The notes: a model not told the origin generated them from the sequence alone. Positions 33,798-42,779 are shown, counted from the stretch's first letter. The stretch is DNA of 64,000 bases from Rivularia sp. MS3 (GCA_019192545.1 JAHCMI010000035.1:1-64000), one strand, 5' to 3'. Translations and numbers: made by a program.

Positions 33798-35615
33798 ATG
33801 ACCATGCTTTTTGATATCGAGCAATACCAACATCCAGATTCACAAAACCATAAAGGTGATTGGGATGGTGTTAAGTATGATTCTGCTTGGGATGATGGTT
33901 CTGCTTTTCCAGAAAAAAACTATAAAACTTCTTTTAAAGAAACTAAGCGCAGTAATAAAACAGATTGTTGGTATACCCCACCATCAATTATTGAATTAGT
34001 TATCCAGGTTTTGGGAGAAATAAATCTTGACCCTTGCGCGGATGATGGACGACACATACCAACAGCAAAGCATTATACCTTTGATGATAATGGTTTAGAG
34101 CAGTCTTGGTGCGGGAAGGTTTATATGAACCCTCCGTACTCACATCCTGGTGTTTGGATGAAGAAGCTGCAACTAGAATTTTCCACTTGTAATGTGGATG
34201 AAGCAATTGCTCTTGTACCCGCTGCCACTGATACCAATTGGTTATCTCCGGTTTTGAAAACTCAACCTGTATGTTTTTGGAAAGGGAGAATTAAGTTTTT
34301 AGGACAAGATTATCAACCCAAGTCGTCAGCTAGACAGTCTCACGTATTGGTTTATTGGGGTAATAATAGGCAGAAATTTAGGGAAGTATTTGAAGAATAT
34401 GGTGTGGTTTATTTTCCAATTCCCCCTGATTATAATAACGAGGTGCTAGGGGAAAACATATCACCTAACGATTCCCCTAGTACCCGGATAGAAGATAGGA
34501 ACCAAACCCTGGATAATAATTCATCAAATTTAAGTTATGTAAATACTCAAGTAAGTAATGATAACGAGGTGCTAGGGGTAAATATATTACCTAACAATTC
34601 CCCTAGCACTCGGATAGAAGATAAAAACCAAAACCTGGACAATAGTTCATTAGAATTAATTCATGCAAATACTCAAATAAGTAATGATGACGAGGTGCTA
34701 GGGGTAAATATATTACCTAACAATTCCCCTAGCACCCGGTTAGAAGATGAAAGTCAAACCCTGGGTAATAGTTCATCAAAGTTAATTCATGCAAATATTC
34801 AACTAAGTAATGATGACCAAGTGCTAGGGGGAAATATGTCACTTAACAATTCCCCTAGCACCCGGATAGAAGATGAAAGTCAAACCCTGGGTAATAGTTC
34901 ATCAAAGTTAAGTCATGCAAATACTCAACTAAATAATGATAACCAGGTGCTAGGGGGAAATATGTCACTTAACAATTCCCCTAGCACTCGAATAGAAGGT
35001 GCAAGCCAAACCCTGGATAATAGTTCATCAAAATTAATCCATGCAAATACTCAAATAAGTAATGATGACGAGGTGCTAGGGGGAAATATATTACCTAACA
35101 ATTCCCCTAGCACCCGGTTAGAAGCTGAAAGCCAAACCCTCGACAATAATTCATCAAATTTAAGTTATGTAAATACTCAAGTAAGTAATGATAACGAGGT
35201 GCTAGGGGGAAATATATTACCTAACAATTCCCCTAGCACTCGGATAGAAGATAAGAGCCAAACCCCGGACAATAGTTCATCAAAATTAATTCATGCAAAT
35301 ACTCAAGTAAGTAATGATAACGAGGTGCTAGGGGGAAATATAATACCTCCATATTCCCCTAGCACCTACCGTAAAAGCGGTGAGGGCAGCGGCAATATTT
35401 CCTGGGGTTATGCAAACGCCAATAGCACTAAAAAGAAACCAGTTAAGCAGCTTTACTTCGAGTGGGAATATAGGGGTAAAAGAGGAAAGACTTATGTGCG
35501 ATCGCGCTTCAAGGAGCAAATTATTTCAATGAATGAAGCAAAAGTCCCGGTTATAGAGATATTGAAATTATTAACCTACAATCCAAAAGTAGCGAGTACT
35601 TTAGGTCTTAATTAG
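33798..35615 (+). CDS. DNA N6-adenine methyltransferase (Dam, phage type) with long repeat region
   Basis: A protein of 605 residues. Residues 50-205 are a phage-type Dam domain: TDCWYTPPSIIELV, LDPCADDGRHIP, the catalytic NPPY at residues 111-114 (VYMNPPYSHPGVW) and VFWKGRIKFLG-like CFWKGRIKF. It should methylate adenine in DNA, perhaps protecting the plasmid during transfer. Residues about 215-525 consist of eight near-identical 42-residue repeats (EVLGGNILPNNSPSTRIEDK type), Asn/Ser-rich and likely disordered. The last 80 residues form a conserved-looking basic end (KKKPVKQLYFEWEYRGKRGK). AAGGAT precedes the ATG. It is 35 bases downstream of the RNAP-like gene, so the two are likely one operon. 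Confidence 0.85.
   Translation: MTMLFDIEQYQHPDSQNHKGDWDGVKYDSAWDDGSAFPEKNYKTSFKETKRSNKTDCWYTPPSIIELVIQVLGEINLDPCADDGRHIPTAKHYTFDDNGLEQSWCGKVYMNPPYSHPGVWMKKLQLEFSTCNVDEAIALVPAATDTNWLSPVLKTQPVCFWKGRIKFLGQDYQPKSSARQSHVLVYWGNNRQKFREVFEEYGVVYFPIPPDYNNEVLGENISPNDSPSTRIEDRNQTLDNNSSNLSYVNTQVSNDNEVLGVNILPNNSPSTRIEDKNQNLDNSSLELIHANTQISNDDEVLGVNILPNNSPSTRLEDESQTLGNSSSKLIHANIQLSNDDQVLGGNMSLNNSPSTRIEDESQTLGNSSSKLSHANTQLNNDNQVLGGNMSLNNSPSTRIEGASQTLDNSSSKLIHANTQISNDDEVLGGNILPNNSPSTRLEAESQTLDNNSSNLSYVNTQVSNDNEVLGGNILPNNSPSTRIEDKSQTPDNSSSKLIHANTQVSNDNEVLGGNIIPPYSPSTYRKSGEGSGNISWGYANANSTKKKPVKQLYFEWEYRGKRGKTYVRSRFKEQIISMNEAKVPVIEILKLLTYNPKVASTLGLN
34442..35369 (+). repeat. Eight tandem 126-bp units, each with a GTGCTAGGGG palindrome, within the methyltransferase gene
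   Basis: The palindrome GTGCTAGGGG ... CCCCTAGCAC (about 43 bases with variable loop) starts near 34442, 34568, 34694, 34820, 34946, 35072, 35198 and 35324, an exact 126-base spacing that keeps the reading frame (42 codons). Small differences between units (e.g. AGTGCT in the fourth, TAGTACC in the first) show some age. The same palindrome forms the dnaB terminator at 4452-4494. Confidence 0.95.
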
Positions 35616-35633
35616 CTGTAATACATTGTTTTG

Positions 35634-37868
35634 TTAAACCTTTATCAATCTCTGTTTCAACTGTGTATATCGCTCCTGAGATTTCCTAGAACGCACGCAC
35701 ATACCTATAGCTTTCTTACTCCCAATAATAATCGCCAACTTCTTCGCACGAGTTAAGCCGGTATACAATAAATTCCGGTTCAACATGACGAAATGTTGCG
35801 AATATAATGGCAAAAATACAACGGGATATTCGGAACCCTGCGACTTATGTATACTAACGCTCCAAGCTAAATTAAGTTCGTTTAAATCAGCATAATCGTA
35901 AATCACATCACGCTCTTGGAACTTTACGATTACTTCTTGTTCCTCAGTATCAATATTGGTGATAAAACCCATATCACCGTTAAATACTTCCCGCTGGTAA
36001 TCATTGGTTAACTGAATTACTCTATCTCCAACCCGGAAAATTATTCCACCTCTAGTTACTTCTACTTTCTGGGGATTGGGAGGATTAATTAACTGCTGTA
36101 ATACGTTATTAAGATTGCGCGTACCAACCAAACCCCTCGTCATTGGTGCAAGTACTTGTACATCAGTCACAGGGTTAAAACCAAGTCTGGGAATTAAATC
36201 TGTAATTAATTCACTGATTGCTTGTACCCCATGTTCCGGTTGAAATCCTCCCCCATGCCACAAGCAATCCGATTCGGGAGTATCGGAAATTGTTTCAATC
36301 AAAGGATATTGTCCGCGATTGATTTGGTGCGATGCGGTAATAATTTTACTACTCGCAGCTTGGCGAAAGACTTGAGTTAATCGCACTACCGGAACTTTAC
36401 CCGAATGGATTAAATCTGCTAAAACGTTACCAGCACCTACTGAGGGCAGCTGATCTATGTCCCCAACAAGCAGAAGTTGCGTATCATCCGCTACCGCTTC
36501 AAATAATGAATACGCCAAAAATAAATCAAGCATACTGGCTTCATCGACAATAATGGCTTTTTGAGGTAGCGGATTAGTTCTGTCAGATTTGAATTTCCGC
36601 GTTTTGGGGTCAAATTCTAAAAGTCTGTGAATGGTTTTAGCTTCTAACCCCGTCATTTCACCTAAACGTTGTGCAGCTCGTCCGGTTGGTGCAGCTAGAG
36701 CAATTGATTTACCCATCGCTTTCCATAATGAAACAATGGTGCGAGTACAAAACGTTTTACCAACACCTGGTCCACCTGTAATTATCATTATTTTTGAGTA
36801 AGCTGCCGTTTCAACTGCTTGTAGCTGCTCAGTTGATAGGGAAACTTTACGGCTTTGGCTGAAACGTTCCAACCAATTATGAACGCGGGGTATATCTGTA
36901 TTTATTGATTGACTTAATCGAGAAAGTATTAGTTGGGATAGGTTTTGTTCGGTATGGAAGAAGGTTGGTTTGTAGCAGAGCAATACTTTATCAACATCTC
37001 GCTCTCTAATTAACTCATCCGAGCGGGACATATCGCCAATGACTTTTGTTAATGCTTCTTCTTGTGGTTGATGTTCGTCAGTTTTTAATTTTTCGCCGAG
37101 TTGTTGCACTAATTCCGGTTGAGGTAAATAACAATGTCCCGAATCTGCTGCTTCGCTCAAAACATGAATAATTCCAGCCTTGTATCGAAATTCGGAATCT
37201 GGAGGAACACCCAGATTACGAGCAATTTTATCAGCAGTGAGAAAGCCAATTCCATAAATATCGGTTGCTAGCTGGTATGGGTTTTCGTTAACTTTGTTGA
37301 TTGCTAAATCGCCGTAATGTTTGTAAATCTTTACCGCATAGGTTGTTGAAACACCATGACTTTGAAGAAATACCATCACTTCCTTAATGGCTCGTTGCTC
37401 CTTCCAAGCTTTTTGAATCATGGCAATTCGCTTTTTAGCAATGCCATTTACTTCTTGCAACCGCTCGATTTGGTTGTCAATAATATCAAGGGTTTCTGTA
37501 CCAAAACAAGCGACGATACGTTTTGCTGTTACCCTACCAACACCCTTAATTAAACCGCTACCTAAATACTTTTCGATTCCGGTGATTGTTGCTGGTTTGG
37601 TTTCTTTATAGTTAGTAACTTGAAATTGCAAACCATATTGTGGGTGTTCTCGCCAGAAACCATTTAATTGAAGAGTTTGTCCTGGCTGAATACCTGCGAA
37701 GCTGCCCGTAATTGTAGTTAATTCCGATACTCTCGGACGCTGCAACCGCGCTACCGTATAACCCGATTCTTCGGAGTGATAGGTTAAGCGCTCAACTACT
37801 CCCATGATTGATTCTTGCTTGGGAGTGGCGTTTACTTTTTGTGGATTAACTTGGTATACACCAGACAT
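35634..37868 (-). CDS. recD2: RecD2-like DNA helicase
   Basis: A protein of 744 residues. The N-terminal OB-like part (VVERLTYHSEESGYTVARLQ) and helix-hairpin-helix region (SGLIKGVGRVTAKRIVACFG, NPYQLATDIYGIGFLTADKIA) are typical of RecD2. Superfamily 1B helicase motifs follow: Walker A GGPGVGKT ending at about residue 372, IVDEASMLDLFLA, LLVGDIDQLPSVGAGNVLAD, LTQVFRQA, and the late AWSVSIHKSQGSEYP and LNRNLLYTGLTRAKKL. It should unwind DNA 5'-3' in repair or plasmid processing. It converges with the methyltransferase gene (18 bases apart) and has its own promoter in 37869-38065. It is full length for the family. Confidence 0.9.
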   Translation of the reverse strand: MSGVYQVNPQKVNATPKQESIMGVVERLTYHSEESGYTVARLQRPRVSELTTITGSFAGIQPGQTLQLNGFWREHPQYGLQFQVTNYKETKPATITGIEKYLGSGLIKGVGRVTAKRIVACFGTETLDIIDNQIERLQEVNGIAKKRIAMIQKAWKEQRAIKEVMVFLQSHGVSTTYAVKIYKHYGDLAINKVNENPYQLATDIYGIGFLTADKIARNLGVPPDSEFRYKAGIIHVLSEAADSGHCYLPQPELVQQLGEKLKTDEHQPQEEALTKVIGDMSRSDELIRERDVDKVLLCYKPTFFHTEQNLSQLILSRLSQSINTDIPRVHNWLERFSQSRKVSLSTEQLQAVETAAYSKIMIITGGPGVGKTFCTRTIVSLWKAMGKSIALAAPTGRAAQRLGEMTGLEAKTIHRLLEFDPKTRKFKSDRTNPLPQKAIIVDEASMLDLFLAYSLFEAVADDTQLLLVGDIDQLPSVGAGNVLADLIHSGKVPVVRLTQVFRQAASSKIITASHQINRGQYPLIETISDTPESDCLWHGGGFQPEHGVQAISELITDLIPRLGFNPVTDVQVLAPMTRGLVGTRNLNNVLQQLINPPNPQKVEVTRGGIIFRVGDRVIQLTNDYQREVFNGDMGFITNIDTEEQEVIVKFQERDVIYDYADLNELNLAWSVSIHKSQGSEYPVVFLPLYSQHFVMLNRNLLYTGLTRAKKLAIIIGSKKAIGMCVRSRKSQERYTQLKQRLIKV

Positions 37869-38065
37869 TTACTTTGGCAAAGACAGCGCACATATTATAC
37901 AAGATACTTGCTGTAATGGAAGTTATTTCTTGTCATGCTTTAGTAATTAAGTACTACTATAGTATCTCCTTTGTTTACTCTATGCATCTATCGAGTATGA
38001 TTCAGCATCGTGGTTTCGACTTATCCCCATGCTATTTGTTATGAAAGTTTTCACAATATATAAAT

Positions 38066-38365
38066 CTAGCTTTTAAATGTATTTGATTTATTTTTACGCG
38101 GACGTGTTTGAAACCACATAGTAATTCCCGTAACAGCAAGCATGAGCAAACCAAAAGCATTTAAAAATGGATAAATCATTTCTAAATTGATACGACCAAA
38201 TTGACCTCTATGCCATTCTAGAAGCCAGAGAAATTCTTCACTTTTACCAGTAATTACTGCTATCTGAAATAAAGAACCTGTAATCAAAGTTAGTATTACG
38301 GGTAATAGCATTATTGGAGCAAACAACGAGTGCAGTTGACGGATACGAGCCTTATTTAATGACAT
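38066..38365 (-). CDS. PepSY-type membrane protein
   Basis: A protein of 99 residues with two to three membrane segments (LFAPIMLLPVILTLITGSLFQ and MIYPFLNAFGLLMLAVTGIT), a conserved-looking RQLHSLFAPIM with His near the membrane, the middle LLEWHRGQFG, and a basic end (MWFQTRPRKNKS). This is the short PepSY-associated membrane form that I recall beside metal regulation and uptake genes in cyanobacteria. It may handle metal or redox at the membrane. It begins the metal island, in the same direction as the sensor kinase genes. Confidence 0.6.
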   Translation of the reverse strand: MSLNKARIRQLHSLFAPIMLLPVILTLITGSLFQIAVITGKSEEFLWLLEWHRGQFGRINLEMIYPFLNAFGLLMLAVTGITMWFQTRPRKNKSNTFKS

Positions 38366-38454
38366 AGTTAGCAGTTTGACTGTAATAAATATATATTCAG
38401 ATAGTCGAAAATAGTTGTGTCGGATAGCAATAGAAAACTATAAATATAAATATT

Positions 38455-38844
38455 TCATTTATAAATTTTTTGTTTAATATAATAAAGTAATAAAGTTCCT
38501 CCTATAAGTAGTGAAAAAATTATTTCTCCCGGTTTTGGTACAAGGCTTATATTATTTGCTTCAGATGCATTTACAGAGTTGAGAGTTTTATTTCCAGTAT
38601 TTTTTTCTTCTTCTAATGAATTATTATCTATGACTTCCGGCTTGTTTATCTCAGATGTTTGAGATGAATTAGATGAATTTGAATTTATTTTTGTTTCCGG
38701 GATTACTTTTTCTGTTTTTGGTTCGTTAGTTTTCTTTGGTACGTGAAACCGTCTTTCGTGAGCTTTTAAAGGTAAAGCCTGTATTAACGCTCCAACTAAT
38801 AGTATTGAGCCAATGAAGATAATTTTACGAGGTTGTAATTTCAT
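38455..38844 (-). CDS. Exported or anchored protein with PEP-CTERM-like end
   Basis: A protein of 129 residues with an N-terminal signal (RKIIFIGSILLVGALIQALP ... KAHE), a disordered Ser/Asn/Glu/Lys middle and a C-terminal VPKPGEIIFSLLIGGTLLLYYIKQK that resembles a PEP-CTERM sorting tail (VPEPG-hydrophobic-basic). No cysteine or enzyme motif is present. An ATGAAAT-N4-ATGAAAT site lies 58 bases upstream of the start, so it is a likely member of the RppA regulon. The role is unknown, possibly metal-related at the cell surface. Confidence 0.55.
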   Translation of the reverse strand: MKLQPRKIIFIGSILLVGALIQALPLKAHERRFHVPKKTNEPKTEKVIPETKINSNSSNSSQTSEINKPEVIDNNSLEEEKNTGNKTLNSVNASEANNISLVPKPGEIIFSLLIGGTLLLYYIKQKIYK

Positions 38845-38901
38845 CTTTTTTATGAGTTACTAAATTCTTCAGCCTTACAGTGTTGAGTATGATGGATACT
38901 T

Positions 38902-38919
38902 ATGAAATTAAGATGAAAT
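38902..38919 (-). promoter_or_regulatory. Direct repeat operator (RppA/CopR-like), site 1
   Basis: ATGAAATTAAGATGAAAT on the plus strand, i.e. ATTTCAT-N4-ATTTCAT read toward the gene at 38844, 58 bases upstream of its start. The 11-base period of the two halves is what OmpR-type dimers bind. Confidence 0.7.
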
Positions 38920-39107
38920 TGCATACCCCTAAAACGGGTTAAAAATTATTTTAATAAATAAAATAGCAATTGCTATGATTTCATAAGTAATTGCCAAACT
39001 ATTAGACAGCAGAAATACGAATCAATATTGTTTTGTTAGAAACTAGTTAAGTATGAAAAATCAGCTAATTAAAAAAGTTGTGGTTGCGAAAACCAATTTA
39101 AATATCT

Positions 39108-40475
39108 CTATCTCTTTTTAATTAACTTGGAGCGAGAAGATTGATTGTAGGGTAATGTAACAATAAAAGTACTACCTTTTTTAACTTCACTTTCTACTGA
39201 CAAATTACCGTGATGAGATACTACAATAGCTTTAGCAATTGCTAACCCTAAACCCGAACCACCAGTGTGACGAGAACGGTCGCTATTTACTCGATAAAAG
39301 CGGTCAAAGACGTTAGATAATTCATGTTTAGGAATACCAATACCCGTATCTTTTACTCGAACTTCAGCATCTGAATCATATTTATCTAAAATAACCGTGA
39401 CTTCCCCACCGGGTAAAGTATACTGAATTGCATTTACAATTAAATTAGAAAATAAGCGATAAAGTTGCTCGGAATTACCAACTATATTTATTTCCTTATT
39501 AACGTGAATCTCAGATTTAAGTATTACTTTAGATGAAATTGCCATTGCGGCGAATTCTTCTATCAAGTCCTCAATAATATCATTTAAAGAACATAATTCT
39601 CGCTGTACTGAAATAGTTTGTCTATCAAAGCGAGAAAGCATTAATAAATCAACGACTAAACTAGTAAGTCGTTGATTTTGACGTTTAATTGTTTCTAAAA
39701 TATTCCATGCTTCTTTAATATCTAAATCTGGCATTAATAAAACTGAATCAATTGTTGCTTGAGTAGCGGCTAAAGGTGTTCTTAATTCATGAGCAGCGTC
39801 GGCTGTAAATTGTTGAATTTGTCTGTAGGATTGATAAATTGGTCGCATTGCTAAACCTGCCAACCACCAGCTAGCAAAAGCAATCATTGTCATTCCTATT
39901 GGTATTCCTACTAACAAACATAGTTTAACCGCATCCATATAGCTGTTAACATCAGCAATATTTCTTCCTACTTGTAAATATCCCCAATCGCGATTATCTT
40001 TAGTGTGTAATTCTAATGACATTTGATGGTAAAAATCACCAGCCTCATCTTGAATTGTTTGCCATACTTTCTTGTTTAAATTTGAAATTGGCGTTTGAGG
40101 TAACGAACCAGCAGTAGCAATCAAACTTCCAGAATTACCAAATAAGCTTATATAATAACCTTGATGAATTGCATTTAAAATATGCCGTTGAGAAGCTGAT
40201 TTTTCCGATATGCAACCTGTTTCTACTACACAAATATTTGGTAAAACTTCTTTTATTATTGGTTCTACTTTTTCGGGCTGTTTTAACTTTGATTCTAAAT
40301 TATTATGTAAACTTCTAGCGACAAATTCTAATTCTCTATCCAGAGCTTCCGAATGAGCATGAGATACTGCCGTGTAAAAACCGAAGCTACAAACAGTTAA
40401 AATTAAACCCATAACGATAGCATACCAAAGCGCTAATCGAACCCGAGTTCTTTGAAAAAGTTTATTTTGATTCAT
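39108..40475 (-). CDS. rppB: Two-component sensor histidine kinase, RppB/CopS-like
   Basis: A protein of 455 residues. It has two membrane segments (VRLALWYAIVMGLILTVCSF and LCLLVGIPIGMTMIAFASWW) enclosing a periplasmic domain of about 145 residues with a cysteine pair (ICVVETGCISEK). Then come the H-box FTADAAHELRTPLAATQATI and the ATPase N, G1 and G2 motifs (LFSNLIVNAIQYT, VRVKDTGIGIP, RHTGGSGLGLAI). It should sense a periplasmic metal signal and phosphorylate the response regulator encoded just upstream. In Synechocystis the closest known systems respond to nickel (RppAB/NrsRS) or copper (CopRS). The copper-type neighbours here favour copper, by inference. Confidence 0.8.
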   Translation of the reverse strand: MNQNKLFQRTRVRLALWYAIVMGLILTVCSFGFYTAVSHAHSEALDRELEFVARSLHNNLESKLKQPEKVEPIIKEVLPNICVVETGCISEKSASQRHILNAIHQGYYISLFGNSGSLIATAGSLPQTPISNLNKKVWQTIQDEAGDFYHQMSLELHTKDNRDWGYLQVGRNIADVNSYMDAVKLCLLVGIPIGMTMIAFASWWLAGLAMRPIYQSYRQIQQFTADAAHELRTPLAATQATIDSVLLMPDLDIKEAWNILETIKRQNQRLTSLVVDLLMLSRFDRQTISVQRELCSLNDIIEDLIEEFAAMAISSKVILKSEIHVNKEINIVGNSEQLYRLFSNLIVNAIQYTLPGGEVTVILDKYDSDAEVRVKDTGIGIPKHELSNVFDRFYRVNSDRSRHTGGSGLGLAIAKAIVVSHHGNLSVESEVKKGSTFIVTLPYNQSSRSKLIKKR

Positions 40476-40549
40476 AGTTATGAACTTAATATTACAAAAG
40501 GTAAACTAATAATATTCAAATATCAATCATTTTATTGCTACATTCCCTA

Positions 40550-40582
40550 TTACTTACTACTTACTACTTACTACTCGCTACT
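40550..40582 (+). repeat. Short tandem heptamer repeat (TTACTAC)
   Basis: TACTTACTACTTACTACTTA and further units, period 7. It sits between the kinase and regulator genes, and the regulator's stop codon (TAG on the minus strand, 40580-40578) is part of it. Confidence 0.75.
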
Positions 40583-41270
40583 CAAAACTAAAACGATATC
40601 CCATACCATGCAAAGTTTCGATGGGATTTCCACAGCCACTTGCAGCTAATTTTCGTCGCAACAAACGTACTTGCGCGGCTACTACATTGCTACTCGATTC
40701 TGCACTTGCTTCCCAAAGTTGATTGCGAATTTGTTCGGTTGTGAGAATTTGGTTGGGGTGGTTCATAAAATATTCTAGTAACTGAAATTCTTTGTTAGTC
40801 AAAGACATTTTTTGTTTATCTGATGAAGCATTTTTATTAATTATTGTATTATTTCCATAGTCCAAAGTTAGATTACCCATAGTAAGTTGAGGGGGTTGAA
40901 ATTGAGGTACCCTTCTTTGCAAAGCACGTAACCTTGCTAATAATTCCTCCATCCCAAAAGGTTTAACTAAATAATCATCTGCCCCAGCATCCAAACCAGC
41001 TACCTTATCTTCCATACTATCTTTAGCTGTTAACATTAAAACGGGCATCGCATTTTTATTTTGACGCAGTTTTTTACATAATTCCAATCCTGACATTCCT
41101 GGAAGTAGCCAATCGAAAATACCTATTTTATATTCCGTCCATTTATTTTCTAAAAGTCCCCATGCTTCATTACCATCCATCACCCAATCAACTAAATACT
41201 TTTGCTGAATTAAAACTCGTTTAATAGCTGCACCCAAATCCGGTTCGTCTTCTACTAATAGTATTCTCAT
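40578..41270 (-). CDS. rppA: OmpR-type response regulator, RppA/CopR-like
   Basis: A protein of 230 residues from the ATG at 41270 (a longer frame adds 12 unlikely residues). The receiver domain MRILLVEDEPDLGAAIKRVL has phosphoacceptor Asp53 in IFDWLLPGMSG and Lys in DDYLVKPFGM. The winged-helix domain ends LLRRKLAASGCGNPIETLHG. The sequence is very close to the cyanobacterial RppA pattern I recall. Its likely operator is the repeated ATGAAAT-N4-ATGAAAT, one copy of which lies 62 bases upstream of the gene, indicating autoregulation. It is transcribed with the kinase gene 102 bases downstream. Targets inferred from site positions are an RND efflux operon and several exported proteins. Confidence 0.85.
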   Translation of the reverse strand: MRILLVEDEPDLGAAIKRVLIQQKYLVDWVMDGNEAWGLLENKWTEYKIGIFDWLLPGMSGLELCKKLRQNKNAMPVLMLTAKDSMEDKVAGLDAGADDYLVKPFGMEELLARLRALQRRVPQFQPPQLTMGNLTLDYGNNTIINKNASSDKQKMSLTNKEFQLLEYFMNHPNQILTTEQIRNQLWEASAESSSNVVAAQVRLLRRKLAASGCGNPIETLHGMGYRFSFE

Positions 41271-41331
41271 AAAACACCTGTAAAAGTTGACTTTAATAAA
41301 TTCCACTCTAAAAATAGATTTACATAAAATT

Positions 41332-41349
41332 ATGAAATCAAGATGAAAA
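41332..41349 (-). promoter_or_regulatory. Direct repeat operator, site 2 (regulator autoregulation)
   Basis: ATGAAATCAAGATGAAAA, 62 bases upstream of the response-regulator start. The second half has one mismatch. Confidence 0.65.
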
Positions 41350-41530
41350 ATATAGTTACAGCCTCATGACACTATCTAATTGCGTAATTTATATCTCTTT
41401 AAAAGATTACTCATGTATTTTAGTTTTTACCAATTCCTTTTTATTTTCTTTACTGCTTACACGAAAAAATATTGTCAACGAGTTACAAGTGCATTTCATA
41501 TATAAATCAAAAACTTCATAGCATACAACT

Positions 41531-41548
41531 ATGAAATCAAGATGAAAT
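41531..41548. promoter_or_regulatory. Direct repeat operator, site 3
   Basis: ATGAAATCAAGATGAAAT, between the divergent response-regulator and glutaredoxin-MauE genes. It is 203 bases before the latter and 261 before the former, so its target is unclear. The rest of 41271-41750 holds no gene. Confidence 0.6.
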
Positions 41549-41691
41549 CAACTTAATCAATAGTTATAAATAATCTTATTTCCTTTGCAAGATGTAATAG
41601 TGCAATCTTGAGCAATATTGTAAGAACATCAACGGTAATAGCTAATGGATGAAGTTTACAAACAAATCCGTTGTTAAAATCTGAAATCGAC

Positions 41692-41722
41692 TTGACTCTA
41701 CAGTTAACTTGAGAGTTTATCT
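41692..41722 (+). promoter_or_regulatory. MerR-type promoter/operator, copy 1
   Basis: TTGACT (41692-41697) and TTATCT (41717-41722) are separated by 19 bases, the long spacer of MerR-activated promoters. The spacer holds the dyad ACTCTAC-AGTTAACT-TGAGAGT. It lies 29 bases before the glutaredoxin-MauE gene. Confidence 0.8.
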
Positions 41723-41750
41723 TTAATTTATAGTTGCTCGAATTTTCAAC

Positions 41751-42542
41751 ATGAATAGCACAACCTTAGAAAAAGTTAGACTATATCGGATGTCTACCCC
41801 GGAACACGAATGTCCTTGGGGATTAAAAGCAGTTAATCTACTGAACGAAAAAGGAATTGACTTTGAAGATCATAAACTTACATCTCGTGAAGAAATAGAT
41901 GAATTCAAAGCCAAGCATCATGTAGAAACTACACCACAGATTTTCTCTGGTGAGGAAAGAATTGGTGGCTATACCGATTTAGCCGAAAAGCTAGACGTTG
42001 AAGCAGAAGGTGCAGAATATTCCTACACTCCCGTTATTGCTATATTTTCCAGCGCAGGATTGATGACTTTAGCAACAACTATGGGGTTAACTGGCTTTAT
42101 GGGTTTCTCCCTTTCTTTGCTAGCTACTTTAAAGCTGATGGATATCGAATCTTTTGCTGAGAGTTTCGAGAAGTATGATTTGATAACCAAGAGAATTAAA
42201 CCCTATGCCAAAGTATATCCATTCGCAGAATTAGCGATTGGTTTGGGTTATCTTTCCGGAATTGCACCAATGCTAACAGGAATAACTTCTTTATTTGTTG
42301 GTTTGAGCGGTGGTATTTCGGTATTTAAAGCAGTGTATATTGATAAACTTGCGCTCAACTGTGCTTGTGTGGGAGGAAATTCCAAAGCACCTTTAGGAGT
42401 AGTTAGCTTTACTGAAAATGCGATTATGGCAATTATGGGAGGAATGTTGATTTACTCAGCTGCAACTGGAGAAGTTGAATCTGCAAAGGTTAAAGAAATC
42501 GAACCTGCTGAGGTTGTGCAAGTGCAAGATGCAAGAAGATAG
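41751..42542 (+). CDS. Glutaredoxin-MauE fusion membrane protein
   Basis: A protein of 263 residues. Residues 8-85 are a glutaredoxin-like domain (VRLYRMSTPEHECPWGLKAV; only one Cys of the CxxC motif remains, CPWG; TTPQIF and GGYTDL are the cis-Pro and glutathione-site regions). Then four membrane segments (VIAIFSSAGLMTLATTMGLT through IMAIMGGMLIYSAATG) of the MauE/DoxX type follow, with a CAC cysteine pair (LNCACVGGNSKAPLG). It may carry reducing power across the membrane or handle metal-stressed thiols. The MerR-type promoter 29 bases upstream and the MerR gene downstream suggest induction by metal. Confidence 0.75.
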   Translation: MNSTTLEKVRLYRMSTPEHECPWGLKAVNLLNEKGIDFEDHKLTSREEIDEFKAKHHVETTPQIFSGEERIGGYTDLAEKLDVEAEGAEYSYTPVIAIFSSAGLMTLATTMGLTGFMGFSLSLLATLKLMDIESFAESFEKYDLITKRIKPYAKVYPFAELAIGLGYLSGIAPMLTGITSLFVGLSGGISVFKAVYIDKLALNCACVGGNSKAPLGVVSFTENAIMAIMGGMLIYSAATGEVESAKVKEIEPAEVVQVQDARR

Positions 42543-42716
42543 AGAATGAATGCATAATCTATCTTCTTACAGGCTTGAATAAAAAATTTTAGACTTCAGA
42601 TTAAATTATGAATAGATTCAAGTCTCGAATTTGAACTAAGTAATAAAATTTGCAATTGTTCAATCGTAAATCCAAAATCCAAAGTAAACGCATCCGTTGT
42701 TAAAATCTAAAATTCA

Positions 42717-42747
42717 TTGACTCTCTAGTGAACTAGAGAGTTTATCA
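42717..42747 (+). promoter_or_regulatory. MerR-type promoter/operator, copy 2 (merR autoregulation)
   Basis: TTGACT (42717-42722), 19-base spacer, TTATCA (42742-42747), with the dyad ACTCTCTAG-TGAA-CTAGAGAGT. It is 33 bases before the MerR-family gene. The 30 bases upstream (ATCCGTTGTTAAAATCT) are also shared with copy 1. Confidence 0.85.
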
Positions 42748-42779
42748 TTGAGAAGTAGTAAGCATGGGTAAGAAAAAGT

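Noticed and set aside
34442-35369. CRISPR array
   Set aside because: Units are 126 bases, continuous and frame-preserving inside a gene; there are no unique spacers and no cas genes nearby.
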